Position numbers and translations under genes: made by a program. Positions 7,979 to 16,793 of a DNA stretch of 64,000 nucleotides are shown here, piece by piece. Within the stretch, counting starts at the first letter, position 1. Each line of letters opens with the position of its first letter. The stretch covers positions 1 through 64,000 of the forward strand of contig JBFWWP010000011.1 of NCBI GenBank assembly GCA_050246115.1, written 5' to 3'. The notes under the pieces were generated by a model, which saw nothing but the letters and a program-made list of their open reading frames with translations, did not search any database and was not told where the DNA came from. Source of the DNA: JBFWWP01 sp050246115 (GTDB lineage: Bacteria; Planctomycetota; UBA8108; UBA1146; JAJFFE01).

Positions 7979-10144
7979 GTGGTGGGGGGGATTGCCGATC
8001 CCATAGCGCTCGTGAGTCGCGAGCTCGGTGTGGCCCCCGGTTTCGTGCGCGCCGTCGTGCGCCTACTGACCGAGGGCAACACCGTGCCGTTCGTGGCGCG
8101 GTACCGCAAGGAAGCCACCGGTGGGCTGGACGAGGTCCAGATCCGATCCGTGCAAGAGCGGTGGGCCTACCTCGAGGAACTGGCGCAGCGCAAGGCCACC
8201 GTGCTGGAATCGATCGCTGCGCAGGGCAAGCTCACTGACACGCTGCGTGAAGGCATCGAGCAGTGCACGACGAAGTCCGAACTCGAGGACTTGTACCTCC
8301 CGTTCAAGCCCAAGCGGCGAACCCGCGGAGCGATCGCCCGGGAGCGTGGGCTCGAGGCGCTGGCGCTGCAGCTGCGGGCGCTCCCACGGACCCAGGACAC
8401 GCCCGAGTCTCTGGCCGCGGGTTTCGTCGCTCCCGGCCGTGAGGTCCCGGATGTCGCCGCGGCTTTGGCCGGAGCGCGTGACATCGTCGCCGAGATCGTG
8501 GCGGAACTTCCCGAGGTCCGACGGTTCGTGCGCGGCCTGCTCTTGGCCGAAGGGGTGCTCCGCTCCCGCGTGGTCCGTGGCAAGCAGCACGACGGCCAGA
8601 AGTTCGCAGCTTACTTCGACCATCGGGAGCCCGCTGCGCGGTGCCCGTCGCACCGTTACCTCGCGATGCGGCGGGGCGAGCAGGACGGCATCCTCAAGGT
8701 CGGGATCGAAGTGGCACTCGAGCGCGTCACCCACGGCGTGCGCAAGCTCGTCGGCTGGCATGCTGGGTCGCCGTGCTCGGGGCAAGTCGGCGACGCCATC
8801 GACGACGCGTGCGAACGGTTGCTCGTGCCGAGCCTCGAGAGCGAGGTACGGGGCGAGCTACGGGAGCATGCCGAGCGGGCCGCGATCGACGTCTTCGCAC
8901 GCAACCTCGAACACTTGCTCTTGGCGGCTCCGTTCGGCGCGCGTCCGGTGCTCGGCATCGACCCCGGCCTACGGACGGGCTGCAAATGTGCGAGCGTATC
9001 CGCGACGGGGAAGCTACTGGGCCATGCGACGATCTACCCGCTCACCGGCGATCGTGGCTCCGACAAGGCCGCGCGCGATCTGCTCGCGCTCGTGCGGGGC
9101 GCCGACTTGCCGGCTGCCGTGGCCATCGGCAACGGTACCGGCGGCCGAGAGACCGAAGCCTTCGTGCGGCGGGTGCTCTCGGACGCGGGTCTTGCCGCCA
9201 TTCCGGTCGTTGCGGTCAGCGAGGCCGGGGCCAGTGTCTACAGCGCGTCCGACGTGGCCCGCGAGGAGTTCCCCGATCTCGACGTGACCCTGCGCGGCGC
9301 AGTCTCCATCGCGCGTCGCCTCCAGGATCCCCTGTCCGAGTTGGTGAAGGTCGAACCGCGCTCGATTGGCGTCGGGCAGTATCAGCACGACGTCGCACAA
9401 CCCGCCCTGAAACAGCGACTCGACCACGTCGTCGAGAGTTGCGTGAACCGTGTCGGGGTCGATGTCAACACCGCGAGTGCGGCCCTACTGTCCTACGTTG
9501 CCGGCATTGGTCGCAACCTGGCGAAGAAGATCGTCGCCCATCGTGACCAACAAGGTGCCTTTCGCTGGCGAGCGCGCCTGCTCGAAGTCAGTGGTCTCGG
9601 TCCCAAGACTTTCGAGCAAGCCGCCGGCTTTCTGCGGGTGAACTCTGGGGACCACCCCCTCGACGCCTCCGCGGTGCACCCCGAGCGTTACTCGCTGGTC
9701 GAGCGGATGGCGCGGGACGTAGGCACGCCCGTGGCCGATCTCATCGGCAATGAGCCGCTGCTCCGGAGTCTCGATCCCCAGCGCTACGTCGCCGACGATG
9801 TCGGACTGCCGACGCTGGCGGATATCATCGCGGAACTTCGCAAGCCGGGACGGGACCCGCGGGAGTCGTTCGTGGCTCCTCGCTTTCGCGAAGATGTGCA
9901 GCAGCTCGCGGACTTGCGCGAGGGAATGACGCTCGAGGGCGTGGTCACCAACGTCACCGATTTCGGCGCCTTCGTGGATGTCGGGGTCCATCAGGACGGA
10001 CTCGTCCACATCTCGCAGCTCGCGGATCACTTCGTGCGCGATCCGCACGAGGTCGTGCAAGTCGGCGACAAGATCCAAGTGCGAGTGCTCGCCATCGACC
10101 TGGACCGGAAGCGCGTCAGTCTGAGCGCCAAGCGAGGCAGCTGA
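7979..10144 (+). CDS. tex: Tex-family S1 RNA-binding protein
   Basis: A cytoplasmic protein of about 721 residues with the full Tex layout. The N-terminal helical region contains EGNTVPFVARYRKEATGGLDE and LEDLYLPFKPKRRTRG. A YqgF/RNase H-like domain begins VLGIDPGLRTGCK, helix-hairpin-helix segments lie around the GIGRNLAKKIVAHRD stretch, and a C-terminal S1 domain reads GMTLEGVVTNVTDFGAFVDV. Tex binds nucleic acid and affects transcription; length and motifs match the E. coli protein. The start is uncertain: GTG at 7979 (or 7982) aligns with the family start, whereas TTG at 7940 would overlap the previous gene by 28 bases. No good Shine-Dalgarno is seen before either. Confidence 0.92.
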   Translation: MVGGIADPIALVSRELGVAPGFVRAVVRLLTEGNTVPFVARYRKEATGGLDEVQIRSVQERWAYLEELAQRKATVLESIAAQGKLTDTLREGIEQCTTKSELEDLYLPFKPKRRTRGAIARERGLEALALQLRALPRTQDTPESLAAGFVAPGREVPDVAAALAGARDIVAEIVAELPEVRRFVRGLLLAEGVLRSRVVRGKQHDGQKFAAYFDHREPAARCPSHRYLAMRRGEQDGILKVGIEVALERVTHGVRKLVGWHAGSPCSGQVGDAIDDACERLLVPSLESEVRGELREHAERAAIDVFARNLEHLLLAAPFGARPVLGIDPGLRTGCKCASVSATGKLLGHATIYPLTGDRGSDKAARDLLALVRGADLPAAVAIGNGTGGRETEAFVRRVLSDAGLAAIPVVAVSEAGASVYSASDVAREEFPDLDVTLRGAVSIARRLQDPLSELVKVEPRSIGVGQYQHDVAQPALKQRLDHVVESCVNRVGVDVNTASAALLSYVAGIGRNLAKKIVAHRDQQGAFRWRARLLEVSGLGPKTFEQAAGFLRVNSGDHPLDASAVHPERYSLVERMARDVGTPVADLIGNEPLLRSLDPQRYVADDVGLPTLADIIAELRKPGRDPRESFVAPRFREDVQQLADLREGMTLEGVVTNVTDFGAFVDVGVHQDGLVHISQLADHFVRDPHEVVQVGDKIQVRVLAIDLDRKRVSLSAKRGS

Positions 10145-10406
10145 CTCTCGACGCGCCGGGCCCCGGGCGCTCCCTGCCTGCGGGGATCGATCCCCCATCG
10201 CTTCCACCCTGCGGTGACGCGTCGTTGGGACCCGCGCGGCCAGGGCCCCCAACCGCGAGCGCTCTTCCCGCAGCGGCCCGCCAGGGATCGGCCCGAGTCA
10301 GCTTCTGGAGATTCTGCTGAGGGTTCCGCGGCGCCTTTGCGTGGAAAGGGGCGGCAGCGATCTGCGTCGGAGCGCTGCGCTTATCCAGAAGTGAAGGTAG
10401 GTAGTC

Positions 10407-12116
10407 ATGCTGAATCTCGAACTCGGAGCCCGCTGGGCTCGGCGCGCGATGGAGCTAACTCTCGTCGGAGTCTTGGGTCTTGCGGTGGGGTGCAACGGGG
10501 GTGGCGGTGGCGGCGGTGGGGCGGCCCCGGGCGCCGGGCCGGTCGCGAGTACGGCGGAGTTCGAACAGAACGACACGGCCGCAACGGCCACGGAGCTACC
10601 GGTCGAGGTCGCTGGGACCGGAGATCTCGTCGTTGGCACCGACGTCGACTTCTGGCGCTTCTCGGCCGTCGCGGGTGAGTTCGTGACGGTCGAGTTGAGG
10701 GCAGCCAGCCTCGACCAGGAGGCGTGGAATGGGGCGTGCTCGGGGCCACTTCTCGAGATCCTCGATCCGAATGGTGCCTCGATCTTCCGTCACCACTCGG
10801 CCAGTTGGTCTTGGGGGCCGATCGATCTCGACATGCCGATGATCCCCATCGAGACGTCGGGAGAGCACCTTGTGCGATTGGAGAATCGTGACTCGGCGCA
10901 GCCGGGCGGCCACTACGCGGTCCGGGTCAGCCGCTCGGCGGCGACGTTCCAGCTGGAGCAAGAGCCGGTTGGGACTCCGGGCCTGAACGATAACGTCGCC
11001 AACGCCGAGCCGATCGTCCCTGGGCGACTCTGGGGATTCCACGTCGCCGGTGAGCACGACTACTATCGCTTCACGGTGACGGCACCCAGCCTGATGCGCG
11101 CCGAGCTCACTGCCTACCGCAACGGCATCAATCCGGGACAGACGAACTACTACGATCCGCTGATGCACCTGCGAAACAGCGCGGGCACGTCGCTGTCGTC
11201 GAACGACGATCGCTTCTTCTACGACAGTGAGTTGGTCTACCTCATCACTCAGCCTGGAGATTACTTCGTCGACGTCTTCCAGTTCTCGGGAACCGGCGAG
11301 TACGTACTCACTCTCGAACTGTCCCCGACGGGCATGCCCGCGCCCTTCGCGGGGAACGATGCCATCGCGTCGGCCGCTCCCCTCGCCCTGGAGGAACTCG
11401 TCGAGGATGAGGTTGGGCAGAACGAGGCCGACTACTACCGCTTCGACGGTCGCGCTGGGGATCTGCTCCGGATCCAGCACTGGAGCGGTTCGCTGCACCA
11501 AGGGAGCTCCGTTGCTGCCCAGATCATGGTGCTCGGTCCCGACGGAATGACTTCCGTGCCTGCCTCGAACAGCAGTCAGGCCGTGCGCGCCATTCTCACC
11601 GAGGATGGTCCCCACTACCTACGGATCACGAACGGCAACAACGTCAACCCGTCGGTCTACGCCCTGCGAGTCACCGTCGTCGAGGAGTCGGAGTTCGAGC
11701 ACGAACCCAACAATCAGATCCTGAACGCGGCCCCGTTGGCTCGGGGCGGTGCTGGCTCCGGCCGCATCGAGAGCGCGGCGGATGTCGACCTGTTCCGATT
11801 CGATACCCAGGCAGGGGAACTGGTCACGTTCTCCGCCTATGCGGGGCCAGGGCGATCCAATGGGTTCCTCGCATACAATCTCCACGGTTCGGTGCTGCGG
11901 GCCAGCCTGCGGGTGCGCGACGCAGCGGGTGGCGTACTGGCCGAGTCGGTCGTGGCCGGCGCCGGGATTTGCGTGGGCGCCGAACGGATCACCAACGGGC
12001 TGGCGGCGCTCGAACTCGCCTTCCTACCGGCTACGGGTGGAACCTACTATCTGGAGGTGGGCAGCTCGGACGCCACGGTAGGGGCCCAGGCGACCTACGT
12101 GGTCACGCGCCGGTGA
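10407..12116 (+). CDS. PPC-domain lipoprotein
   Basis: A 569-residue putative lipoprotein: signal peptide with lipobox LAVGC at about residues 27-31, then a polyglycine tether (eight glycines) and four repeats of the bacterial pre-peptidase C-terminal (PPC) type, marked by DVDFWRFSAVAGE, EHDYYRFTVTAPS, EADYYRFDGRAGD and DVDLFRFDTQAGE. PPC domains are beta-sandwiches usually attached to secreted enzymes. Here there is no catalytic domain, so the protein is probably a surface binding or structural protein. ATG at 10407 follows GAAGGTAGGT. It converges with the ECF sigma gene across a strong hairpin. Confidence 0.8.
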   Translation: MLNLELGARWARRAMELTLVGVLGLAVGCNGGGGGGGGAAPGAGPVASTAEFEQNDTAATATELPVEVAGTGDLVVGTDVDFWRFSAVAGEFVTVELRAASLDQEAWNGACSGPLLEILDPNGASIFRHHSASWSWGPIDLDMPMIPIETSGEHLVRLENRDSAQPGGHYAVRVSRSAATFQLEQEPVGTPGLNDNVANAEPIVPGRLWGFHVAGEHDYYRFTVTAPSLMRAELTAYRNGINPGQTNYYDPLMHLRNSAGTSLSSNDDRFFYDSELVYLITQPGDYFVDVFQFSGTGEYVLTLELSPTGMPAPFAGNDAIASAAPLALEELVEDEVGQNEADYYRFDGRAGDLLRIQHWSGSLHQGSSVAAQIMVLGPDGMTSVPASNSSQAVRAILTEDGPHYLRITNGNNVNPSVYALRVTVVEESEFEHEPNNQILNAAPLARGGAGSGRIESAADVDLFRFDTQAGELVTFSAYAGPGRSNGFLAYNLHGSVLRASLRVRDAAGGVLAESVVAGAGICVGAERITNGLAALELAFLPATGGTYYLEVGSSDATVGAQATYVVTRR

Positions 12117-12125
12117 GCGGCAGGT

Positions 12126-12157
12126 GGAGCCCGGGGGCCTGCAGGCCCTCGGGCTCC
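12126..12157. terminator. Bidirectional hairpin between convergent genes
   Basis: A 32-base near-perfect palindrome (arms GGAGCCCG and CGGGCTCC around a GGGCCTGCAGGCCC core) begins 9 bases after the PPC gene and ends about 57 bases before the convergent stop of the sigma gene. It lacks a T tract but is well placed to stop transcription from both sides. Confidence 0.6.
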
Positions 12158-12214
12158 AGACCGGGCGCGGGAAGTCCCGCGGGCGCGGGACGCTTCGTGG
12201 CCGCGAGCGTGTCG

Positions 12215-12748
12215 TCAGGCGTCGGTCGACAGTGCCTGGGTCAACCACGCTCGCGCGTGACGCCACTCGTTCTCGACCGTGGTCTTCGACACCGCGAGGA
12301 CTTCCGCGATCTCGTCGACCGTGAGTCCGCCGAAGTAGCGGAGCTCCACGACGCGCGCTTGGCGTGGGTCGAGGCGCTCGAGTTGGTCGAGGGCGTCGTT
12401 CAACGCGATTACGTCGAGCGTCGGGGTGGCCTCGCCGATCGCGACGCCGGAGAGCGTCATGCGTTCCCAGTCGGCTCCGCCCCGCTTCTGAGCGTTCTTG
12501 CGCCGGTGATGATCGATCAGGATCTGCCGCATGGCTTTGCTCGCCACTGCCAGGAAGTGACTGCGGCTGTCCCAGGTTCGATCTGGCCCCTCGGCGAGCT
12601 TGAGGTAGGCTTCGTGGACCAAGGCGGTCGGCTGCAGCGTGTGTCCGGGCCCATGGTGGCGAAAGAGGTTACCGGCAATCGCCCGGAGTTCTGCGTAGAT
12701 CCGGGCGAGGAGGTCGCCGCCCTCGGGGGCCGCGGTTGGGTCGTTCAT
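12215..12748 (-). CDS. ECF RNA polymerase sigma factor (TIGR02999-like)
   Basis: A 177-residue sigma-70 family protein with region 2 (HTLQPTALVHEAYLKL, then SHFLAVASKAMRQILIDH) and region 4 with a helix-turn-helix (LTVDEIAEVLAVSKTTVENE). The segment RQILIDHHRRKNAQKRGG followed by LDPRQARVVELRYFGGLT is typical of the short ECF group abundant in Planctomycetota and Acidobacteriota. ATG at 12748 has GAGG six bases upstream. No anti-sigma gene lies next to it; instead a receptor-type Ser/Thr kinase is divergently transcribed 397 bases away, a recurring arrangement in which the kinase is thought to control the sigma factor. Confidence 0.9.
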   Translation of the reverse strand: MNDPTAAPEGGDLLARIYAELRAIAGNLFRHHGPGHTLQPTALVHEAYLKLAEGPDRTWDSRSHFLAVASKAMRQILIDHHRRKNAQKRGGADWERMTLSGVAIGEATPTLDVIALNDALDQLERLDPRQARVVELRYFGGLTVDEIAEVLAVSKTTVENEWRHARAWLTQALSTDA

Positions 12749-13145
12749 GCACTGCCTCGTTCCGGGCGGCGTCGGTGCAGCTTGGCGATGAAGCGATGGA
12801 GATCGCGGTCCGATCATCGGCCAACGGTCGTGGTCGGGTTCTGCTTGCTGGTCCAGAATCATAGCCTCACTCGTGGCCCACGTCGATTCGACGCACCGCC
12901 CGGGCCGTCCGTCGACGCCGGTCCCGGAATTCGGGCGGGCCCTGGTGGGGGGGATGCGAGGTCCGGCGAGGACACGCGAGGAGGGGAACCGGTCGTGGAG
13001 CCGCCCTCGCGCCCGTGGCGGAGGATCGTCGTCGGGAGCGGTGATCGCCACGGGATCCGCAGAGTACGCCGCTCGGACGGAACCGTCCGCGCGGGCGACT
13101 CCCAAGGAGTTCGAGACCCCGATCGAACCGGCAGAGGTGTCAGCC
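12749..13145. other. Divergent control region of sigma factor and kinase
   Basis: About 400 bases between the starts of the sigma factor and the kinase, and so the likely site of both promoters. I could not pick a convincing promoter or operator by eye. AGAGG lies eight bases before the kinase ATG. An upstream extension of the kinase frame to 12873 exists but has poor coding character and no ribosome site. Confidence 0.4.
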
Positions 13146-16100
13146 ATGGATGTCGAGCAGTACCGTCGGTCGAAGGAAGCGTTCCTCGCCGTTTGCGAGC
13201 GCCCGGAGCCCGAATGGCCCGCCGTGATCGCCGAAGTTTGCGGCCAAGATCAGGGGCTCCGCGCGGAGGTCGAACGTCTCCTCGCTGCGGATCGGCGCAC
13301 GCGCGCCTCCTGGGACCAACCTGGCGCGGTCGTGCGCGAACAAGCCGAAGCGGTCCTCCGTTCCGACCTCGATCCTGGCCCGAGTCGTGTCATCCCGGAC
13401 CGCATTGGCGCATACACCGTCGTCGGTTGGCTCGGCGAGGGCGGCATGGGGGTGGTCTACGAGGCCGAGCAAGCGCACCCCCGACGGCGGGTCGCGATCA
13501 AGGTGTTGCGGCGGTCGCTCATCACGCCGGGTGTCCGGCGCCGGTTCGAACGGGAGGCCGAGGTTCTCGGGCAGCTGCAACACCCCGGGATCGCGCGCAT
13601 CTTCGAGGCCGGGACCGATGCCGATGGGTCTCCGTTCATGGCCATGGAGTTCGTGAGTGGTGTTCCGCTGGGCGCATACCTGCAGCGAGAGCAGCTGTCC
13701 CACTCGCGTCGACTGGAGCTGATGGCCGCGATCTGCGACGCCGTCGACCATGCGCACCGGAAAGGCATTCTGCACCGGGATCTCAAGCCCTCGAACGTGC
13801 TCGTCGAACGCAGCGGGACGCCGCGCGTGCTCGACTTCGGTGTCGCCCGAGTCCTCGACACCGATGGGGGAGCCACGCAGCACACCGAGTCTGGCCAGTT
13901 GATCGGGACGTTGCCCTACATGAGCCCCGAGCAGGCGGCCGGAGGCAGCGGGGTCGACGTTCGCTCCGATGTTTACGCGCTCGGCGTCATGCTCTACGAG
14001 GTGCTCGCGGGCCATCTGCCGTATCCGATTCTCGGCCAAGGTCTGATCGAGGCCGTGCGCATCATTCGTGAGGTGGAGCCGGAGCGCCTCGGCGTGGTGG
14101 ATCGCCGCTTCCGGGGAGACTTGGAGACGATCGCTGCCAAAGCTTTGGAGAAGGATGCGGATCGTCGCTACGCTTCGGCCGCCGAACTCGCGGCGGATCT
14201 ACGCCGCTCCTTGCGCGACGAGCCGATCGTCGCGCGCCCGCCATCGGCCATCTACCAGCTGTCGAAGTTCGCCCGGCGCAATCGGGCTTTGGTCACTGCC
14301 GCCGCCGCCGCACTGGTGACCTTGCTGGTCGGATTCGTCGGGATCGCGTTCGCGCTCGAGGCCGAGCGCGCCCAGCGCAAGCTGGCAGAACAGCGCCTCC
14401 AACGCGCAGAGGCGGCGGAGCAGCTGGCCGAAACGCGGCGCTTGGAAGCCGAGCTGCAGGGACGCGTGGCGTCCGAGGTCAATGGCTTCCTCAACGACGA
14501 CCTGCTCGCCGCGCTCGATCCGTTCAACGGTCCTGGAGGATCGCCGATCTCCCTCGACACCGGTGGACCTGGGCTGTTGCAGCGGGCGCTCGATGCGGCG
14601 ACGAGCCGGCTCGAGGGGCGCTTCGCCGAGGAGCCCGCGGCCGAGGCCGAGATCCGCCTCACGTTGGCGCGCGGCTACATGCGCCTGTCGCAGTTCGCGT
14701 CGGCGGAGCCACAGATCCTACGCGCCATCGAGATTCTGTCGGCCCTCTTCGGCGGCGATGACGAGTGGTCCCAGAAGGCGTGGTATGCCCAGGCGGAACT
14801 CTGCATGGCGACCGGACGCCTCGACGACGCGGACCGCATCCACGCCGAGAATCAAGCACGCGCCGCGCGCTTCGGGAACGAAGTGTCGCTCCTGGGGCGG
14901 CATTTGTTGGCGAACCTTCGCCTCAAGCAGGCCCGACTGACCGAGGCCGTTGCGGCGCAGCGTGCGGTTCACCAGGCCATCGTCGCCAAGTACGGAGCCG
15001 ATGATCGTCGTGTCATGGTGACGCAGTCGTCCTTGGCGATGGCACTCCAAGAGGTTGGCCAGTACGAAGAAGCCGAGCAGCTCCTGCGTGCATCGCTCGC
15101 GGCGCGCGAGCGTCTCGACGGGGAGGATGACCTCGACACCGCGACCAACCGCATCAACCTGGCGGTGCTCCTCATCGACGTCGGGCGTCTCGATGAAGCG
15201 GAGCCGCTACTCCTCGCCGCAAGGGACAGATTCCTGACGCGGGTGGGGCCCGACCATGTTCACACTCTGACGGCCGATAGTCACCGGGTCGAGTTACTGC
15301 GTCAGCAACGGCGCTACGAAGCGGCCGAAGCCTTGGCGCGCGATCTTCTGCTCCGCGCCGCGAGCGTGCTCGGTGAGGGGCATCCGCTCGTGAGTTCGAG
15401 CGCCCAGTTGCTCGGTGACGTACTGATCAGTGCGGCGCGTCCGGACGAGGCGTTGCCCTTCATCGAGCAGGCTTGGCGACACCGTGAGGCGTCCCTGGGG
15501 TCCGCGCACCCGAACACCATGAGCTCGCTGATCCAACGCTGCGTGGCGTTGCGCGCTCTCGAGCGCGACGACGAGGCGGAGAAGATCCTCCGAGAACTGG
15601 CGGATCGCGCCCACACGCACTTGGGGCCGCGTCACCGGTGGACGATACGCGCGCGACACTTGCTGGCGGAGATCCTCAGCGAGCAGCAGCGCTATGAGGA
15701 GGAGTTGCCGTTGCGGGAAGCGGTGCTCGCGGCGCGATGGGAGCGTGACGGTGCCGAGACGTTGGCGGTCGCGGACGCGCGTCACGACTTGGGCTATGTG
15801 TTGTTGCGCCGCGAGCGCCCGCACGAAGCGCGCGAACAGTTCGAGGCCGCGCTCGCAACGCGTAGGGACAAGGCCGGCGCTGCCCAGCGCGTCACCCGCC
15901 AGACCCTGCTCGGGCTCGCGCGCGCTCAGCTAGCGTGCGGGGACGAGCGCGGCGAACTCGCGAGTCGTCGCGAACTCGTCGAACTCGAGCGTGGCGCGCG
16001 GGAGCCGAGCGATGAGTACCTGTGGCGGGCGCTGCGGTCGCTCGCTCGGGCGGAGGCGAAGGTGGGTACGCGAGAGACCGCTGTCGCCTTGTACGAAGAA

Positions 16101-16487
16101 GAGCTGGAGCTACGACGTCGCCACGGAGGGGAGACCACCCCGGAGACCCTCGACGCAACCCGAGATGTCGCGCGGGCGCTGGCGAGCGCGCAGCATTTCG
16201 AGCGGGCGGATGCGATCCTGCAGCGGGGCATTGCCGAGAGTACCGCCCGACGGGGGGCGGACGACCTCGAGAGCCTCCGTTGCCGTGGCGAACTCGCCCG
16301 ACTGCGGCGCGACGAGAGTCGCTTCGACGAAGCCGCAAGCATGGCGCGATCCGTCTACGACGCGATGGTAAGGACCGTCGGCCCACGGCACGCGTCGACC
16401 CGACTCACCGCTCGCATCCTGGCGACGATCCACGATGGCCTGGGCGATCCCGAGGCGGCGGGGCACTGGCGCGAACTCGGCGAGTAA
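13146..16487 (+). CDS. Membrane Ser/Thr protein kinase with TPR receptor domain
   Basis: A 1113-residue kinase. Residues about 88-345 form a complete Hanks-type catalytic domain: glycine loop GEGGMGVV, Lys119 (VAIKVL), HRDLKPSN at 210-217, DFG at 230-232 and MSPEQAA. The domain is cytoplasmic. One transmembrane helix follows at about 378-400 (LVTAAAAALVTLLVGFVGIA). The C-terminal about 650 residues are mostly tetratricopeptide repeats of the kinesin-light-chain style (for example ATNRINLAVLLIDVGRLDEA), probably outside the membrane and used to bind a partner. The N-terminal part resembles the short helical region preceding the kinase in many planctomycete homologues. Its position opposite an ECF sigma gene suggests that it phosphorylates or otherwise gates that sigma factor. 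Confidence 0.9.
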   Translation: MDVEQYRRSKEAFLAVCERPEPEWPAVIAEVCGQDQGLRAEVERLLAADRRTRASWDQPGAVVREQAEAVLRSDLDPGPSRVIPDRIGAYTVVGWLGEGGMGVVYEAEQAHPRRRVAIKVLRRSLITPGVRRRFEREAEVLGQLQHPGIARIFEAGTDADGSPFMAMEFVSGVPLGAYLQREQLSHSRRLELMAAICDAVDHAHRKGILHRDLKPSNVLVERSGTPRVLDFGVARVLDTDGGATQHTESGQLIGTLPYMSPEQAAGGSGVDVRSDVYALGVMLYEVLAGHLPYPILGQGLIEAVRIIREVEPERLGVVDRRFRGDLETIAAKALEKDADRRYASAAELAADLRRSLRDEPIVARPPSAIYQLSKFARRNRALVTAAAAALVTLLVGFVGIAFALEAERAQRKLAEQRLQRAEAAEQLAETRRLEAELQGRVASEVNGFLNDDLLAALDPFNGPGGSPISLDTGGPGLLQRALDAATSRLEGRFAEEPAAEAEIRLTLARGYMRLSQFASAEPQILRAIEILSALFGGDDEWSQKAWYAQAELCMATGRLDDADRIHAENQARAARFGNEVSLLGRHLLANLRLKQARLTEAVAAQRAVHQAIVAKYGADDRRVMVTQSSLAMALQEVGQYEEAEQLLRASLAARERLDGEDDLDTATNRINLAVLLIDVGRLDEAEPLLLAARDRFLTRVGPDHVHTLTADSHRVELLRQQRRYEAAEALARDLLLRAASVLGEGHPLVSSSAQLLGDVLISAARPDEALPFIEQAWRHREASLGSAHPNTMSSLIQRCVALRALERDDEAEKILRELADRAHTHLGPRHRWTIRARHLLAEILSEQQRYEEELPLREAVLAARWERDGAETLAVADARHDLGYVLLRRERPHEAREQFEAALATRRDKAGAAQRVTRQTLLGLARAQLACGDERGELASRRELVELERGAREPSDEYLWRALRSLARAEAKVGTRETAVALYEEELELRRRHGGETTPETLDATRDVARALASAQHFERADAILQRGIAESTARRGADDLESLRCRGELARLRRDESRFDEAASMARSVYDAMVRTVGPRHASTRLTARILATIHDGLGDPEAAGHWRELGE

Positions 16488-16679
16488 CCGAACCTCGCGA
16501 CCGAACCGTGCCGCGAGCGGATCGCGACATCGGTACGGGGCGGCGATGTTATCGGCCTGGTTCGGACGTGTGGCTCCCGCCCCTGATCCAGCGCATTTGC
16601 GGAATTCGCACGCCCGACTCGGGGCGTGCCCTGCAAACGACTCCGCGCAACGATCCCGCGGCCCGCGAAGTCACCAACC

Positions 16680-16720
16680 GTCTCAACTGCCGACGGTCTC
16701 GCTGCCGATAGTCTCAAGGA
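16680..16720. repeat. Three short direct repeats upstream of the cytochrome operon
   Basis: Three copies of a motif beginning GTCTC at 16680, 16696 and 16711; the first two continue to TGCCGA. They are spaced 15-16 bases and lie 75-115 bases before the first gene of the multiheme operon. Spacing near one and a half helix turns could suit a regulator binding site. The remainder of the spacer from 16488 to 16793 shows no gene. Confidence 0.35.
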
Positions 16721-16793
16721 TTGCTCCCGATCCCCGGCTCGCACTCTGCCGTGGACGTGGTGATCCCAAGGCTTTCGGTCCAACCGCCCGGCA

